Below are positions 26,153 through 34,376 of a DNA stretch of 62,465 bases, piece after piece. The position numbers and the translations under genes are program-made. The notes beneath the pieces were generated by a model that was not told where the DNA came from, did no database searches, and was given only the letters and a program-made list of their open reading frames with translations. The stretch spans positions 1 to 62,465 of the forward strand of contig CALUZW010000013.1 in NCBI GenBank assembly GCA_944325415.1, read 5' to 3'. The stretch comes from an uncultured Bacteroidales bacterium (lineage in GTDB: Bacteria; Bacteroidota; Bacteroidia; Bacteroidales; UBA11471). Numbering within the stretch: position 1 is the first letter of the stretch; each line of letters starts with the position of its first letter.

Positions 26153-27154
26153 TTACATCTTGTTGCTGACGAAGAGGTGGGTCGAGGCGCGGAACTCACC
26201 GCCGGGAGCGATGTGGCGGAAGCCATAGGCTTCGGGGTCGGAGAGGTTGGGGGCGTTTGTAGCCCAGCTTTGCGGCTCGGGGCAGGCGTAGGGTACGTTG
26301 CCTCCGTTGTTCCAGAAGGTCCAGTATTTGAAGTTCTCGTCGACTTCGTAGCAGGCCGACCAGCCGCTGGCGGTGTCGGTCATGATGGCGCCGTTGTAGG
26401 GATGCCCGCCAACGGTGAGCGTTTCGTTCACCAGCGCCCACTCCATGGCTTCGCCGCAGGGTGCGATGCCTTCGGTGCGCAGGGGTGCTTCGGCGGCGGT
26501 GAAGTCGAGCAGTTTTTCGGTGGGGAGTGTACGCTCGTTCATCTCCATGCGTTTGCCCACCGAGAGGCGCAGGCGGTAGTTCTCGGCTTTGCCGTCGGCG
26601 GTGAAGGGCACGCGTATGGGGGTGTGGAAGCCCATGCCCACCGGCATGTCGCGGTCGCTGAGGTTCTCAAAGACGGTGGTCTGGTGCAGGCCGTCGGCGT
26701 CGAGACGGAATATCATGCGGCAGCAGAATTCGTGGGGAAAGTCGCGGAAGATGGCATCGTTGAAGGCGTTGCTGTAATAGACAGCTTCGACCTCGGCAAA
26801 GCCTTCGCCGTCGACGGTGCGCGACACGACAAACGGTTCGCCTTTGATGATGCCGTGGTGGTAGTTGTTCTGGGCCGGTATGGTGATGGGATACTGGTAT
26901 TTGCGCCCTTCAAAGGTGTAGGTGCCGTCGGCGATGCGGTTGGGCGGGAAGAGCAGCGGGAGTCCGTATATTTGGGGCCGTTCCTTGAAGTTGTCCATCT
27001 CTTCGGCGTCGGGTGTGCGCAGTATGTCGATGCCGGTGGCCGTGTGCCGGAGTTTTACAACGTTGGCGCCGACCGAAGGTACCATGACGGCTTCGTAGCC
27101 TCCTGCGGCGAAATGTACGGCGGGAAGGCCGTTAAAGTTGATTTTTTCAATCAT
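26153..27154 (-). CDS. Aldose 1-epimerase family protein
   Basis: A 333-residue galactose-mutarotase-fold protein. It would interconvert alpha and beta anomers of a free sugar or act on a sugar phosphate. Conserved elements are YGLPLLFPPNRIADG, with the Asn-Arg pair that binds sugar, NYHHGIIKGEPF with the catalytic histidine, and MGFHTPIRVPF. No signal peptide is seen, so it is cytoplasmic. It is monocistronic, with a promoter-like box at 27183-27190. The sugar substrate cannot be read from the sequence. Confidence 0.87.
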   Translation of the reverse strand: MIEKINFNGLPAVHFAAGGYEAVMVPSVGANVVKLRHTATGIDILRTPDAEEMDNFKERPQIYGLPLLFPPNRIADGTYTFEGRKYQYPITIPAQNNYHHGIIKGEPFVVSRTVDGEGFAEVEAVYYSNAFNDAIFRDFPHEFCCRMIFRLDADGLHQTTVFENLSDRDMPVGMGFHTPIRVPFTADGKAENYRLRLSVGKRMEMNERTLPTEKLLDFTAAEAPLRTEGIAPCGEAMEWALVNETLTVGGHPYNGAIMTDTASGWSACYEVDENFKYWTFWNNGGNVPYACPEPQSWATNAPNLSDPEAYGFRHIAPGGEFRASTHLFVSNKM

Positions 27155-27182
27155 GATATTCTGTTTTTAAAAGATTCGTTCT

Positions 27183-27190
27183 CAAAAATA
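27183..27190 (-). promoter_or_regulatory. -7-like box for the epimerase gene
   Basis: The complement of 27183-27190 reads TATTTTTG, fitting TAnnTTTG, 28 bases before the ATG at 27154. Confidence 0.4.
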
Positions 27191-27252
27191 GGAAATATTT
27201 TGCATCATATCTTCTCTTCGGTCTCTCTTTTTTAGATAAATTTTGGGCGAGG

Positions 27253-27289
27253 GCCGTAAAAAACGGCTGCACTGTGCGGTGCAGCCGTT
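27253..27289 (-). terminator. Terminator after mdh
   Basis: AACGGCTGCAC (27262-27272) pairs perfectly with GTGCAGCCGTT (27279-27289). Read on the minus strand the hairpin is followed by a run of six T residues, as expected for the end of the mdh transcript. Confidence 0.9.
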
Positions 27290-27324
27290 GTGGGGTGGGG
27301 CTGAGGTTGTACAGCCTTCGGGGG

Positions 27325-28254
27325 TTAGAGGCTGAGTGCGCCGTTGGTTTTACGCACGGCGTCGGCACTGGCCTTGAAGAGGGCTTTTTCTTCGTCGTTG
27401 AGGGGGTAATCGACGATTTTCTCCCAGCCGGTGCGGCCCAGAACCACGGGTACGCCTATGCAGATGTTGTTCTCGCCATATTCACCTTCGAGGTATACGC
27501 TGCAAGGTACCACTTTTTTCTGGTCTTTGATGATGGCCTCGGCCACGTAGGCGGCAGCGGCTCCGGGAGCATACCAGGCCGAGGTGCCCAGCATCTTGGT
27601 GAGGGTGGCACCGCCTACCATGGTATCGGCTACTACCTGGTCGAGCGTGGCCTTGTCGAGCAGCTCGGTGACGGGAATACCCTTGTAGGTGGCAAAGCGC
27701 ACCAGCGGTATCATGGTGGTATCGCCGTGTCCGCCGATGACGATGCCCTCTATTTCGTTGGGGTTGGCGTTGAGTGCTTTGCTCAGGTAGCATTTGAAGC
27801 GCGAGCTGTCGAGGGCTCCGCCCATACCGATGACACGGTGCTTGGAGAGGGCGGTCGTTTTCTGTATGAGGTAGGTCATCGTGTCCATGGGGTTGCTTAC
27901 GCACACGATGATGGCGTTGGGCGAGTGGGCCAGCACATTCTCGGTAACACTCTTGACGATGCCTGCGTTGACACCGATGAGCTCTTCGCGGGTCATGCCC
28001 GGCTTGCGGGGTATGCCCGAGGTGATGACGACGACGTCGGAGCCGGCCGTCTTGGTGTAGTCGTTGGTTACGCCGCTTATTTTGGTGTCGAATCCGAGCA
28101 GTGTGGCCGTCTGTCTCATGTCGAGGGTTTTGCCTTCGGACACGCCCTCTTTGATGTCGAGCAGTACGACTTTACTTGCCACTTCGTTGAACGCCAGAAT
28201 ATTGGCGCAGGTTGCGCCTACATTTCCGGCGCCTATTACGGTAATTTTTGCCAT
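27325..28254 (-). CDS. mdh: Malate dehydrogenase, LDH-like type
   Basis: The 309-residue NAD-dependent enzyme interconverts malate and oxaloacetate. In Bacteroidales it serves the reductive branch to fumarate and succinate. The start MAKITVIGAGNVGATCANIL is preferred over an in-frame ATG nine codons upstream because it begins exactly at the Rossmann loop. SGIPRKPGMTREELI, VSNPMDTMTYL and GGHGDTTMIPLV with the catalytic His are visible. The gene is divergent from gap, with both promoters in the 400-base gap. Confidence 0.95.
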   Translation of the reverse strand: MAKITVIGAGNVGATCANILAFNEVASKVVLLDIKEGVSEGKTLDMRQTATLLGFDTKISGVTNDYTKTAGSDVVVITSGIPRKPGMTREELIGVNAGIVKSVTENVLAHSPNAIIVCVSNPMDTMTYLIQKTTALSKHRVIGMGGALDSSRFKCYLSKALNANPNEIEGIVIGGHGDTTMIPLVRFATYKGIPVTELLDKATLDQVVADTMVGGATLTKMLGTSAWYAPGAAAAYVAEAIIKDQKKVVPCSVYLEGEYGENNICIGVPVVLGRTGWEKIVDYPLNDEEKALFKASADAVRKTNGALSL

Positions 28255-28322
28255 GATTTTTCCATTAAAGGGGTTATACAATCTTTTTTACGATGTTGCA
28301 AAGCGATGTTTTTGCATCATGA

Positions 28323-28330
28323 CAAAGGTA
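28323..28330 (-). promoter_or_regulatory. -7 box for mdh
   Basis: The complement of 28323-28330 is TACCTTTG, a full TAnnTTTG match. It gives a leader of about 60 bases before the ATG at 28254. Confidence 0.5.
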
Positions 28331-28392
28331 AGATGAATTTCTTTTGTGGAAAAATTTCCGTAATTAAAATTCGATGACATATTGAGTACCTC

Positions 28393-28440
28393 CTGCCGGT
28401 ATCTGTCGGCAGACGGTGGCGGATATGCGGAGAGCCTCCG
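28393..28440. repeat. Two GC-rich short hairpins between divergent mdh and gap
   Basis: CTGCCG/CGGCAG (28393-28398 and 28407-28412, 8-base spacer) and CGGAG/CTCCG (28428-28432 and 28436-28440, 3-base spacer) are adjacent inverted repeats in an otherwise AT-rich gap. They lie upstream of both promoters and could bind a regulator or be remnant terminators. The rest of the 400-base gap 28255-28654 holds only the two promoter boxes. Confidence 0.4.
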
Positions 28441-28567
28441 GAGAATAAATGCTGTTTTGCAAACTATACCTGTCAAAATAGGAGTTAAATCAAAAATTTT
28501 CAAGGAAATAGGGTATAATAGACACTAATTTTTCCCTAAAAAGATGCGAGCGTAAAGATAAAATAGC

Positions 28568-28575
28568 TACCTTTG
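28568..28575 (+). promoter_or_regulatory. -7 box for gap
   Basis: TACCTTTG at 28568-28575 is a full TAnnTTTG match, about 80 bases before the gap ATG at 28655. No clear -33 TTTG is present. Confidence 0.5.
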
Positions 28576-28603
28576 CGTCGTGAAAATCCAGAATAGGATT
28601 TGA

Positions 28604-29662
<1,059 letters not shown>

Positions 29663-29685
29663 TATTTACAGTCAAGTATAGAGCA

Positions 29686-29720
29686 AGAGTTGCCCGACCC
29701 CTGTCGGGCAACTCTTTTTT
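29686..29720. terminator. Strong terminator after gap
   Basis: AGAGTTGCCCGAC (29686-29698) pairs perfectly with GTCGGGCAACTCT (29703-29715), loop 4 bases, followed by a T run. It is also placed to end the converging small gene at 29735-30064. Confidence 0.93.
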
Positions 29721-29734
29721 ATATCCCGGCCTCT

Positions 29735-30064
29735 TTATGCCTCCACCTCGCGCGGACAGTAGGTGCGGTAGTTGTCGAGGTAGGCATTGATCCACTGTCG
29801 GGCCTTGTCCCGGGCCTCCTGCATCGACCCGACGATGCGCAGCACTGTGCGGCGGTTGTCGCTTTCGACATCGAAATCAAAGTCGACAATGCGTTCTCTC
29901 TGCTTGTCGAAGCGGGCCCGGCAGTGCAGCCGCAGCGGAATACCCTCTGTCGTGGTTTCGTATTCGCTGCGGTAGCGGTTGTCGACCAGGTCGTCGTAGT
30001 CGAAATGTGCGATAAACTGTGCGGCGCACAGCAGAGCCAAGTGGCGAGTGTTCAGTTCTGTCAT
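29735..30064 (-). CDS. Unrecognised 109-residue protein
   Basis: I do not recognise a family. The protein is cytoplasmic by appearance, rich in Arg, Asp and aromatic residues, and starts MTELNTRHLALLCAAQFIAH. A central DFDYDDLVDNRYRSEYE-like acidic/aromatic stretch is followed by beta-type sequence (LRLHCRARFD, IVDFDFDVE) and a C-terminal helix (EARDKARQWINAYLDNYR). The GC content matches the core genome, and the frame has core-like codon use, so it is probably a real gene. A 96-bp hairpin element lies just upstream of its start. Confidence 0.6.
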   Translation of the reverse strand: MTELNTRHLALLCAAQFIAHFDYDDLVDNRYRSEYETTTEGIPLRLHCRARFDKQRERIVDFDFDVESDNRRTVLRIVGSMQEARDKARQWINAYLDNYRTYCPREVEA

Positions 30065-30084
30065 AAGTCATTCCTTTCCGGAGC

Positions 30085-30180
30085 ATTTCCGGGGAGAGAG
30101 GCGACAAAGTCCCAAGTCCGGAGGTTCCCGTTCCTCCGATACAACAATCCTAAAATATAGGTCGCTTCTCTCCCGGAAAT
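30085..30180. other. 96-bp hairpin element with nested stem
   Basis: The left arm 30085-30105 (ATTTCCGGGGAGAGAGGCGAC broken into ATTTCCGGGG and AGAGAGGCGAC) is the inverted copy of the right arm 30161-30180, with one extra base and one mismatch. Inside, CGGAGG (30119-30124) and CCTCCG (30133-30138) form a second stem. There is no T run, so it is unlikely to be a simple terminator. It may be a structured RNA in the leader of the minus-strand gene, an independent small RNA, or a MITE-like element. Confidence 0.5.
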
Positions 30181-30202
30181 ACCATTTTATTGAAACACGA
30201 TG

Positions 30203-30322
30203 GGTATAAATACCATGAATATGAAATAAATCAACAGGTTGGAGATAAAAAATATACCTAAAATAATAGGATATTCAAAACCTTTCCTTACCTTTGCTGT
30301 CGTAAAGGTATGGTAATATACC
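30203..30322. promoter_or_regulatory. Candidate operators (GGTAT...ATACC) around the regulator promoter
   Basis: Two dyads share half-sites: GGTAT/ATACC at 30203-30207 and 30210-30214 (2-base spacer), and at 30307-30311 and 30318-30322 (6-base spacer). The second sits just after the -7 box at 30289-30296. This suits autorepression by the S24-type regulator encoded at 30381. The different spacers weaken the case. Confidence 0.4.
30289..30296 (+). promoter_or_regulatory. -7 box for the S24-type regulator
   Basis: TACCTTTG at 30289-30296 matches TAnnTTTG and lies 85 bases before the ATG at 30381. No -33 element is clear. Confidence 0.45.
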
Positions 30323-30380
30323 CATAGGCTCGTGTGATATTTATAAAAACGCAAGTCCCTCTCCCAAAAAAAATCCCGAT

Positions 30381-31067
30381 ATGACGAACGATGTGCTTAT
30401 AGCACGCATCAGAGATCTGATACGTATGCTGCAAATCACTCAAAATGAATTTGCCGACCGCATTAAGACCGACCGTTCCAATTTTTCCAAACATGTGAAC
30501 GGCAAGTTGCCCATCAACGACTCGCTCATCAACAAGATAGTCGTAGGGCTTGGTGTCTCCAAAGACTGGCTGCTCACCGGGCAGGGAAACGTCTTCTACA
30601 TGACGCCGGCCCAGCACAGCAAGGCCGTGTCGCTGCCTGCCTCGGCCATACAGCCCGATGTACGGCACGGAGCCAAGGTCTACGATGTCGACGTTACCGC
30701 CGGCAGCATGGGGCGCAGCATGATGTTCTCCAACGACCGTCTCATCGGGGCGATAGACGTGCCTTTCATCAGCCCCGACAGTTGCATCGTGAGGGTGAGT
30801 GGCGACAGTATGCAGCCGGTCATCTGTTGCGGCGATATGATAGCCATCAGGGAGGTACGCAATCTCGACCTCATCTTCTGGGGGCAGATATATGTCGTGC
30901 TGCTCGACGACTACCGCATGGTGAAGTACATACGCAAGCACGAAGACCCCTCGATGGTGATTCTGCGCAGCGCCAACAAGGAATACGACGACATCGAAGT
31001 GCGCAAGAGCGACATACGCGACCTCTTTGTCGTGGAACATATCATACGATTTGACAGTCGCATGTAA
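30381..31067 (+). CDS. LexA/CI-like regulator: HTH plus S24 domain
   Basis: The 228-residue protein has an N-terminal XRE-type helix-turn-helix (about residues 8-62, ITQNEFADRIKTDRSNFSKH) and a C-terminal S24 peptidase-like domain. Visible S24 marks are RVSGDSMQPVICCGDMIAI with the serine, and RMVKYIRKH with the lysine. An Ala-Gly pair in DVTAGSMG could be the self-cleavage site. This architecture is that of phage CI and SOS-linked repressors, but such proteins are also chromosomal in Bacteroidales. It precedes trmB by 16 bases, yet function together is not implied. Confidence 0.85.
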   Translation: MTNDVLIARIRDLIRMLQITQNEFADRIKTDRSNFSKHVNGKLPINDSLINKIVVGLGVSKDWLLTGQGNVFYMTPAQHSKAVSLPASAIQPDVRHGAKVYDVDVTAGSMGRSMMFSNDRLIGAIDVPFISPDSCIVRVSGDSMQPVICCGDMIAIREVRNLDLIFWGQIYVVLLDDYRMVKYIRKHEDPSMVILRSANKEYDDIEVRKSDIRDLFVVEHIIRFDSRM

Positions 31068-31083
31068 GAACTTATAATATTGT

Positions 31084-31842
31084 ATGGGAAAAAACAAGTT
31101 ACAGAAATTCGACGACATGAGCGGTTACCCGCATGTCTTTCAATATCCCTTTGCCGTGTTGCGGGAGAAAGGTTTCGAGATGCGCGGCCGCTGGAATGCC
31201 GACTTTTTCAGAAACGACAATCCGATTGTACTCGAACTGGGCTGCGGCAAGGGCGAGTATGCCGTGGGGCTGGCCCGCAAGTATCCGCAGAAAAACTTTA
31301 TCGGTGTCGACATCAAGGGGGCCCGCATGTGGACCGGTGCCAAGGCTTCGTTGCAGGAGGGGCTCGCCAATGTGGCCTTTCTGCGCACGTCGATAGAACT
31401 TATCGACCACTTCTTTGCCCCCGGAGAGGTGTCGGAGATATGGATTACCTTTCCCGATCCGCAGATGAAGAAGGTGCGCAAGCGGCTCACCTCGACCCGC
31501 TTCATGGAGCTTTATCGCCGCGTGTTGCGCCCCGACGGGCTGATACATCTCAAATGCGACAGCCCCTTTCTCTACACCTACACCTGCGAAATGGTGAAGG
31601 CCAACGGCTATCCGGTGCGTGTGCAGACCGATGACCTCTACCATTCGGGCATCGACGACGACATACTCTCCATACGCACCTTTTATGAACAGCAGTGGCT
31701 CGACCGGGGCATGACCATCAAGTACATACAGTTTGTGTGTGAGCCCCGCGAAACCTATGTCGAACCCGACGTGGAGATTGAGTATGATTCTTACCGCAGC
31801 TTCAACCGCAGCAAGCGCAGCGCAGCGGCTTCGGGCAAATAA
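31084..31842 (+). CDS. trmB: tRNA (guanine46-N7)-methyltransferase
   Basis: The 252-residue enzyme makes m7G46 in the variable loop of tRNA. The SAM-binding motif is [20 protein letters not shown], and the family mark [14 protein letters not shown] with the catalytic Asp follows. [12 protein letters not shown] is the C-terminal conserved piece. The N-terminal extension of about 40 residues is usual in Bacteroidota. It lies between the regulator and the Mrp-type ATPase gene. Confidence 0.95.
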   Translation: MGKNKLQKFDDMSGYPHVFQYPFAVLREKGFEMRGRWNADFFRNDNPIVLELGCGKGEYAVGLARKYPQKNFIGVDIKGARMWTGAKASLQEGLANVAFLRTSIELIDHFFAPGEVSEIWITFPDPQMKKVRKRLTSTRFMELYRRVLRPDGLIHLKCDSPFLYTYTCEMVKANGYPVRVQTDDLYHSGIDDDILSIRTFYEQQWLDRGMTIKYIQFVCEPRETYVEPDVEIEYDSYRSFNRSKRSAAASGK

Positions 31843-31872
31843 TGTGTTGAATACTATTATTTCTTATTGATT

Positions 31873-32982
31873 ATGGCAATATATCCAAAACTGATTCTTG
31901 ACGCACTGGCCACAGTGCGGTATCCCGGCACCGGCAAAGACCTGGTAGCCGCAGGAATGGTCGAAGATGATATCCGTATCGAGGGCAACAAGGTATCCTT
32001 TTCCCTCATCTTCGACAAGGCCAACGATCCCTTCCAGAAGTCGGTGGTAAAGGCTGCCGAGACAGCCATACTCACCTATGTGGGCGAAGATGTCGACATC
32101 AAGGGCAATATACGGGTCAAGAGCCGTCAGGCGCAGGCTCCCGCTCCCGGAAAACTCCTGCCCCAGGTGAAAAACATCATTGCCGTCTCCTCGGGAAAAG
32201 GGGGCGTGGGCAAGTCGACCGTCTCGGCCAATCTGGCTGTGGCACTGGCCCGTCTGGGTTATAAGGTGGGACTGCTCGATGCCGATATCTTCGGCCCCTC
32301 GATGCCCAAGATGTTCGATGTCGAAGAGGCACGCCCTTATGCCGAGAATGTCGACGGTCGCGACCTTATCGTTCCGGTCGAGAAATATGGTGTGAAACTC
32401 CTTTCGATAGGATTCTTTGTGAATCCCGACAGTGCTGTCGTGTGGCGTGGCGGTATGGCCAGCAACGCTCTCAAACAGCTGATTGCCGAGGCTCACTGGG
32501 GCGACCTTGACTATTTTGTACTCGACCTTCCCCCGGGAACGAGCGATATACACCTGACACTCATACAGACGCTTGCCATTACCGGCGCCATTGTCGTGTC
32601 GACCCCGCAACAAGTGGCCTTGGCCGATGCCCGCAAGGGTATTGATATGTTTACCAACGACAAGGTGAATGTGCCTGTGCTGGGTCTGGTAGAGAACATG
32701 GCCTGGTTTACGCCGGCCGAGTTGCCTCAGAACCGTTATTATCTTTTCGGCCGTGAGGGGGCAAAACGCCTGGCCGAGGAGATGAACATTCCTTTGCTGG
32801 GACAGATTCCTATCGTGCAGAGCATTTGCGAAGGCGGCGACGAAGGTCGGCCCGTGGCTCTCGACGGCGATACGGTGACAGGCCGGGCGTTTACCGAACT
32901 GGCCGAGGCCGTGGTAGAGGCCGTTGCCCGTCGTAACGAGACATTGCCTCCCACGCAGATTGTTGAGACCCACAAGTCATAA
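31873..32982 (+). CDS. Mrp/ApbC-type iron-sulfur carrier ATPase
   Basis: The 369-residue P-loop protein carries Fe-S clusters to apoproteins. The ATG at 31873 is used; a TTG two codons earlier is also in frame. An N-terminal DUF59-like domain covers about 1-90. The deviant Walker A is IAVSSGKGGVGKSTVSANLA. The usual C-terminal CxxC of Mrp proteins, expected after ENMAWF, is missing: the segment reads FTPAELPQNRYYLFG. From memory other Bacteroidales Mrp proteins share this, so the cluster ligand must differ. It ends at a bidirectional terminator. Confidence 0.9.
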   Translation: MAIYPKLILDALATVRYPGTGKDLVAAGMVEDDIRIEGNKVSFSLIFDKANDPFQKSVVKAAETAILTYVGEDVDIKGNIRVKSRQAQAPAPGKLLPQVKNIIAVSSGKGGVGKSTVSANLAVALARLGYKVGLLDADIFGPSMPKMFDVEEARPYAENVDGRDLIVPVEKYGVKLLSIGFFVNPDSAVVWRGGMASNALKQLIAEAHWGDLDYFVLDLPPGTSDIHLTLIQTLAITGAIVVSTPQQVALADARKGIDMFTNDKVNVPVLGLVENMAWFTPAELPQNRYYLFGREGAKRLAEEMNIPLLGQIPIVQSICEGGDEGRPVALDGDTVTGRAFTELAEAVVEAVARRNETLPPTQIVETHKS

Positions 32983-33040
32983 CCGTCAGTTGCCGGTAGA
33001 GCTTTCTCCTCGGCCTTGGTGAAGCGGGGAGAACAACGAA

Positions 33041-33078
33041 AGAGCGGCCAGCCTTACAAAGGCTGGTCGCTCTTATTT
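33041..33078. terminator. Bidirectional terminator between mrp and purT
   Basis: AGAGCGGCCAGCCT (33041-33054) pairs with AGGCTGGTCGCTCT (33060-33073) with one G-T type mismatch. It lies between two converging genes and has a T-rich exit. Confidence 0.82.
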
Positions 33079-33098
33079 AAAGGGAATGAGTGGCAAAA

Positions 33099-34289
33099 TT
33101 ATCGGGGAAGCACGTTGATTTTGAGTTTGGCATACGCCCGTTCGGCTTTGGCCAAAGCCTCCTCGACAGTATCGGCACAGGCCAGTATGACACCCAGACG
33201 ACGGTGTCCGTTGACTTCGGCTTTTCCGAAGATGCGTATCTGTACATCGGGTTCGCTCAGTACCTCTTCGAGGTTGTCAAACTCTACCTTGTCGCTGTCG
33301 CCTTCGACGACGATGGCTTTGGAAGCCGAGGGTGCGTGGAAGCGGATTCCGGGCACGGGCAGTCCCAGTACGGCACGGGCGTGGAGGGCAAACTCCGAGA
33401 GGTCTTGCGAAATCATGGTTACCATGCCGGTGTCGTGAGGCCGCGGCGATACTTCGCTGAATATCACTTCATCGCCCCGGATAAACATTTCGACGCCGAA
33501 GATGCCCCAGCCGCCCAATGCCTCGGTTATCTTGCCGGCAATCTCCTCGGCGGCTTTCAGTGCCTTCTCGCTCATGGCCTGCGGCTGCCACGATTCGCGG
33601 TAGTCGCCGTCGACCTGGTGGTGTCCGATGGGTTTGAGGAACGTCGTACCGCCTATGTGGCGTACGGTGAGCAGGGTGATTTCGTAGTCGAAGTCGACAA
33701 ATCCTTCGACGATAACGCGTCCGGCCCCGGCGCGTCCGCCTTCCTGTGCGTAGTGCCAGGCATGGTCGATGTCGGCCTGGGAGCGTATGACACTCTGTCC
33801 GTGGCCCGACGAGCTCATGATGGGTTTCACCACGCAGGGCATGCCTATCTCGGCTACGGCGGCGTCGAACTCTTCGCGGGTCGAGGCAAAGCGGTAAGGC
33901 GAGGTTTTCAGGCCCAGCTCCTCGGCGGCGAGGCGGCGTATGCCTTCGCGGTTCATGGTGAGGAAGGTGGCTTTGGCCGTGGGGGTTACGTTGTATCCCT
34001 CTTTTTCAAGCTCTACGAGAGTGGGTGTGGCGATGGCCTCCACCTCGGGAATGATGTGGTCGGGTTTTTCTTTTTCGATGATTTCGCGCAGTTTGGCACC
34101 GTCGAGCATCGATAATACATAGGAGCGGTGTGCCACCTGCATGGCCGGAGCGTTGGGGTATTTGTCGAGGGCGACGACCTCTACGCCGTAGCGTTGTAAT
34201 TCGATGGCGACCTCCTTGCCCAGTTCGCCCGAGCCGCAAAGTACAACTTTGGTCCCGATTTTAGAGAGTGCTGTTCCAAGTTTTGTCAT
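33099..34289 (-). CDS. purT: Formate-dependent GAR transformylase
   Basis: The 396-residue ATP-grasp enzyme makes formyl-GAR from GAR, formate and ATP, a folate-independent alternative to PurN. N-terminal [20 protein letters not shown] binds substrate. The central [17 protein letters not shown] is the ATP-grasp loop, and [14 protein letters not shown] is a family signature with metal ligands. Length matches the E. coli enzyme. The gene is separate from other purine genes here. Confidence 0.96.
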   Translation of the reverse strand: MTKLGTALSKIGTKVVLCGSGELGKEVAIELQRYGVEVVALDKYPNAPAMQVAHRSYVLSMLDGAKLREIIEKEKPDHIIPEVEAIATPTLVELEKEGYNVTPTAKATFLTMNREGIRRLAAEELGLKTSPYRFASTREEFDAAVAEIGMPCVVKPIMSSSGHGQSVIRSQADIDHAWHYAQEGGRAGAGRVIVEGFVDFDYEITLLTVRHIGGTTFLKPIGHHQVDGDYRESWQPQAMSEKALKAAEEIAGKITEALGGWGIFGVEMFIRGDEVIFSEVSPRPHDTGMVTMISQDLSEFALHARAVLGLPVPGIRFHAPSASKAIVVEGDSDKVEFDNLEEVLSEPDVQIRIFGKAEVNGHRRLGVILACADTVEEALAKAERAYAKLKINVLPR

Positions 34290-34333
34290 AGTGTAAGGGT
34301 GTTTTAGGGGTAGGTGTGGGGGGTGAAAAAGAG

Positions 34334-34362
34334 AAAAATCGGGACATGAGAGCCCGATTTTT
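34334..34362 (-). terminator. Terminator after the GH43 gene
   Basis: AAAAATCGGG (34334-34343) pairs perfectly with CCCGATTTTT (34353-34362). On the minus strand it is followed by a T-rich run. It ends the CE8-GH43 unit. Confidence 0.88.
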
Positions 34363-34376
34363 CCTATGTAAGGTTT

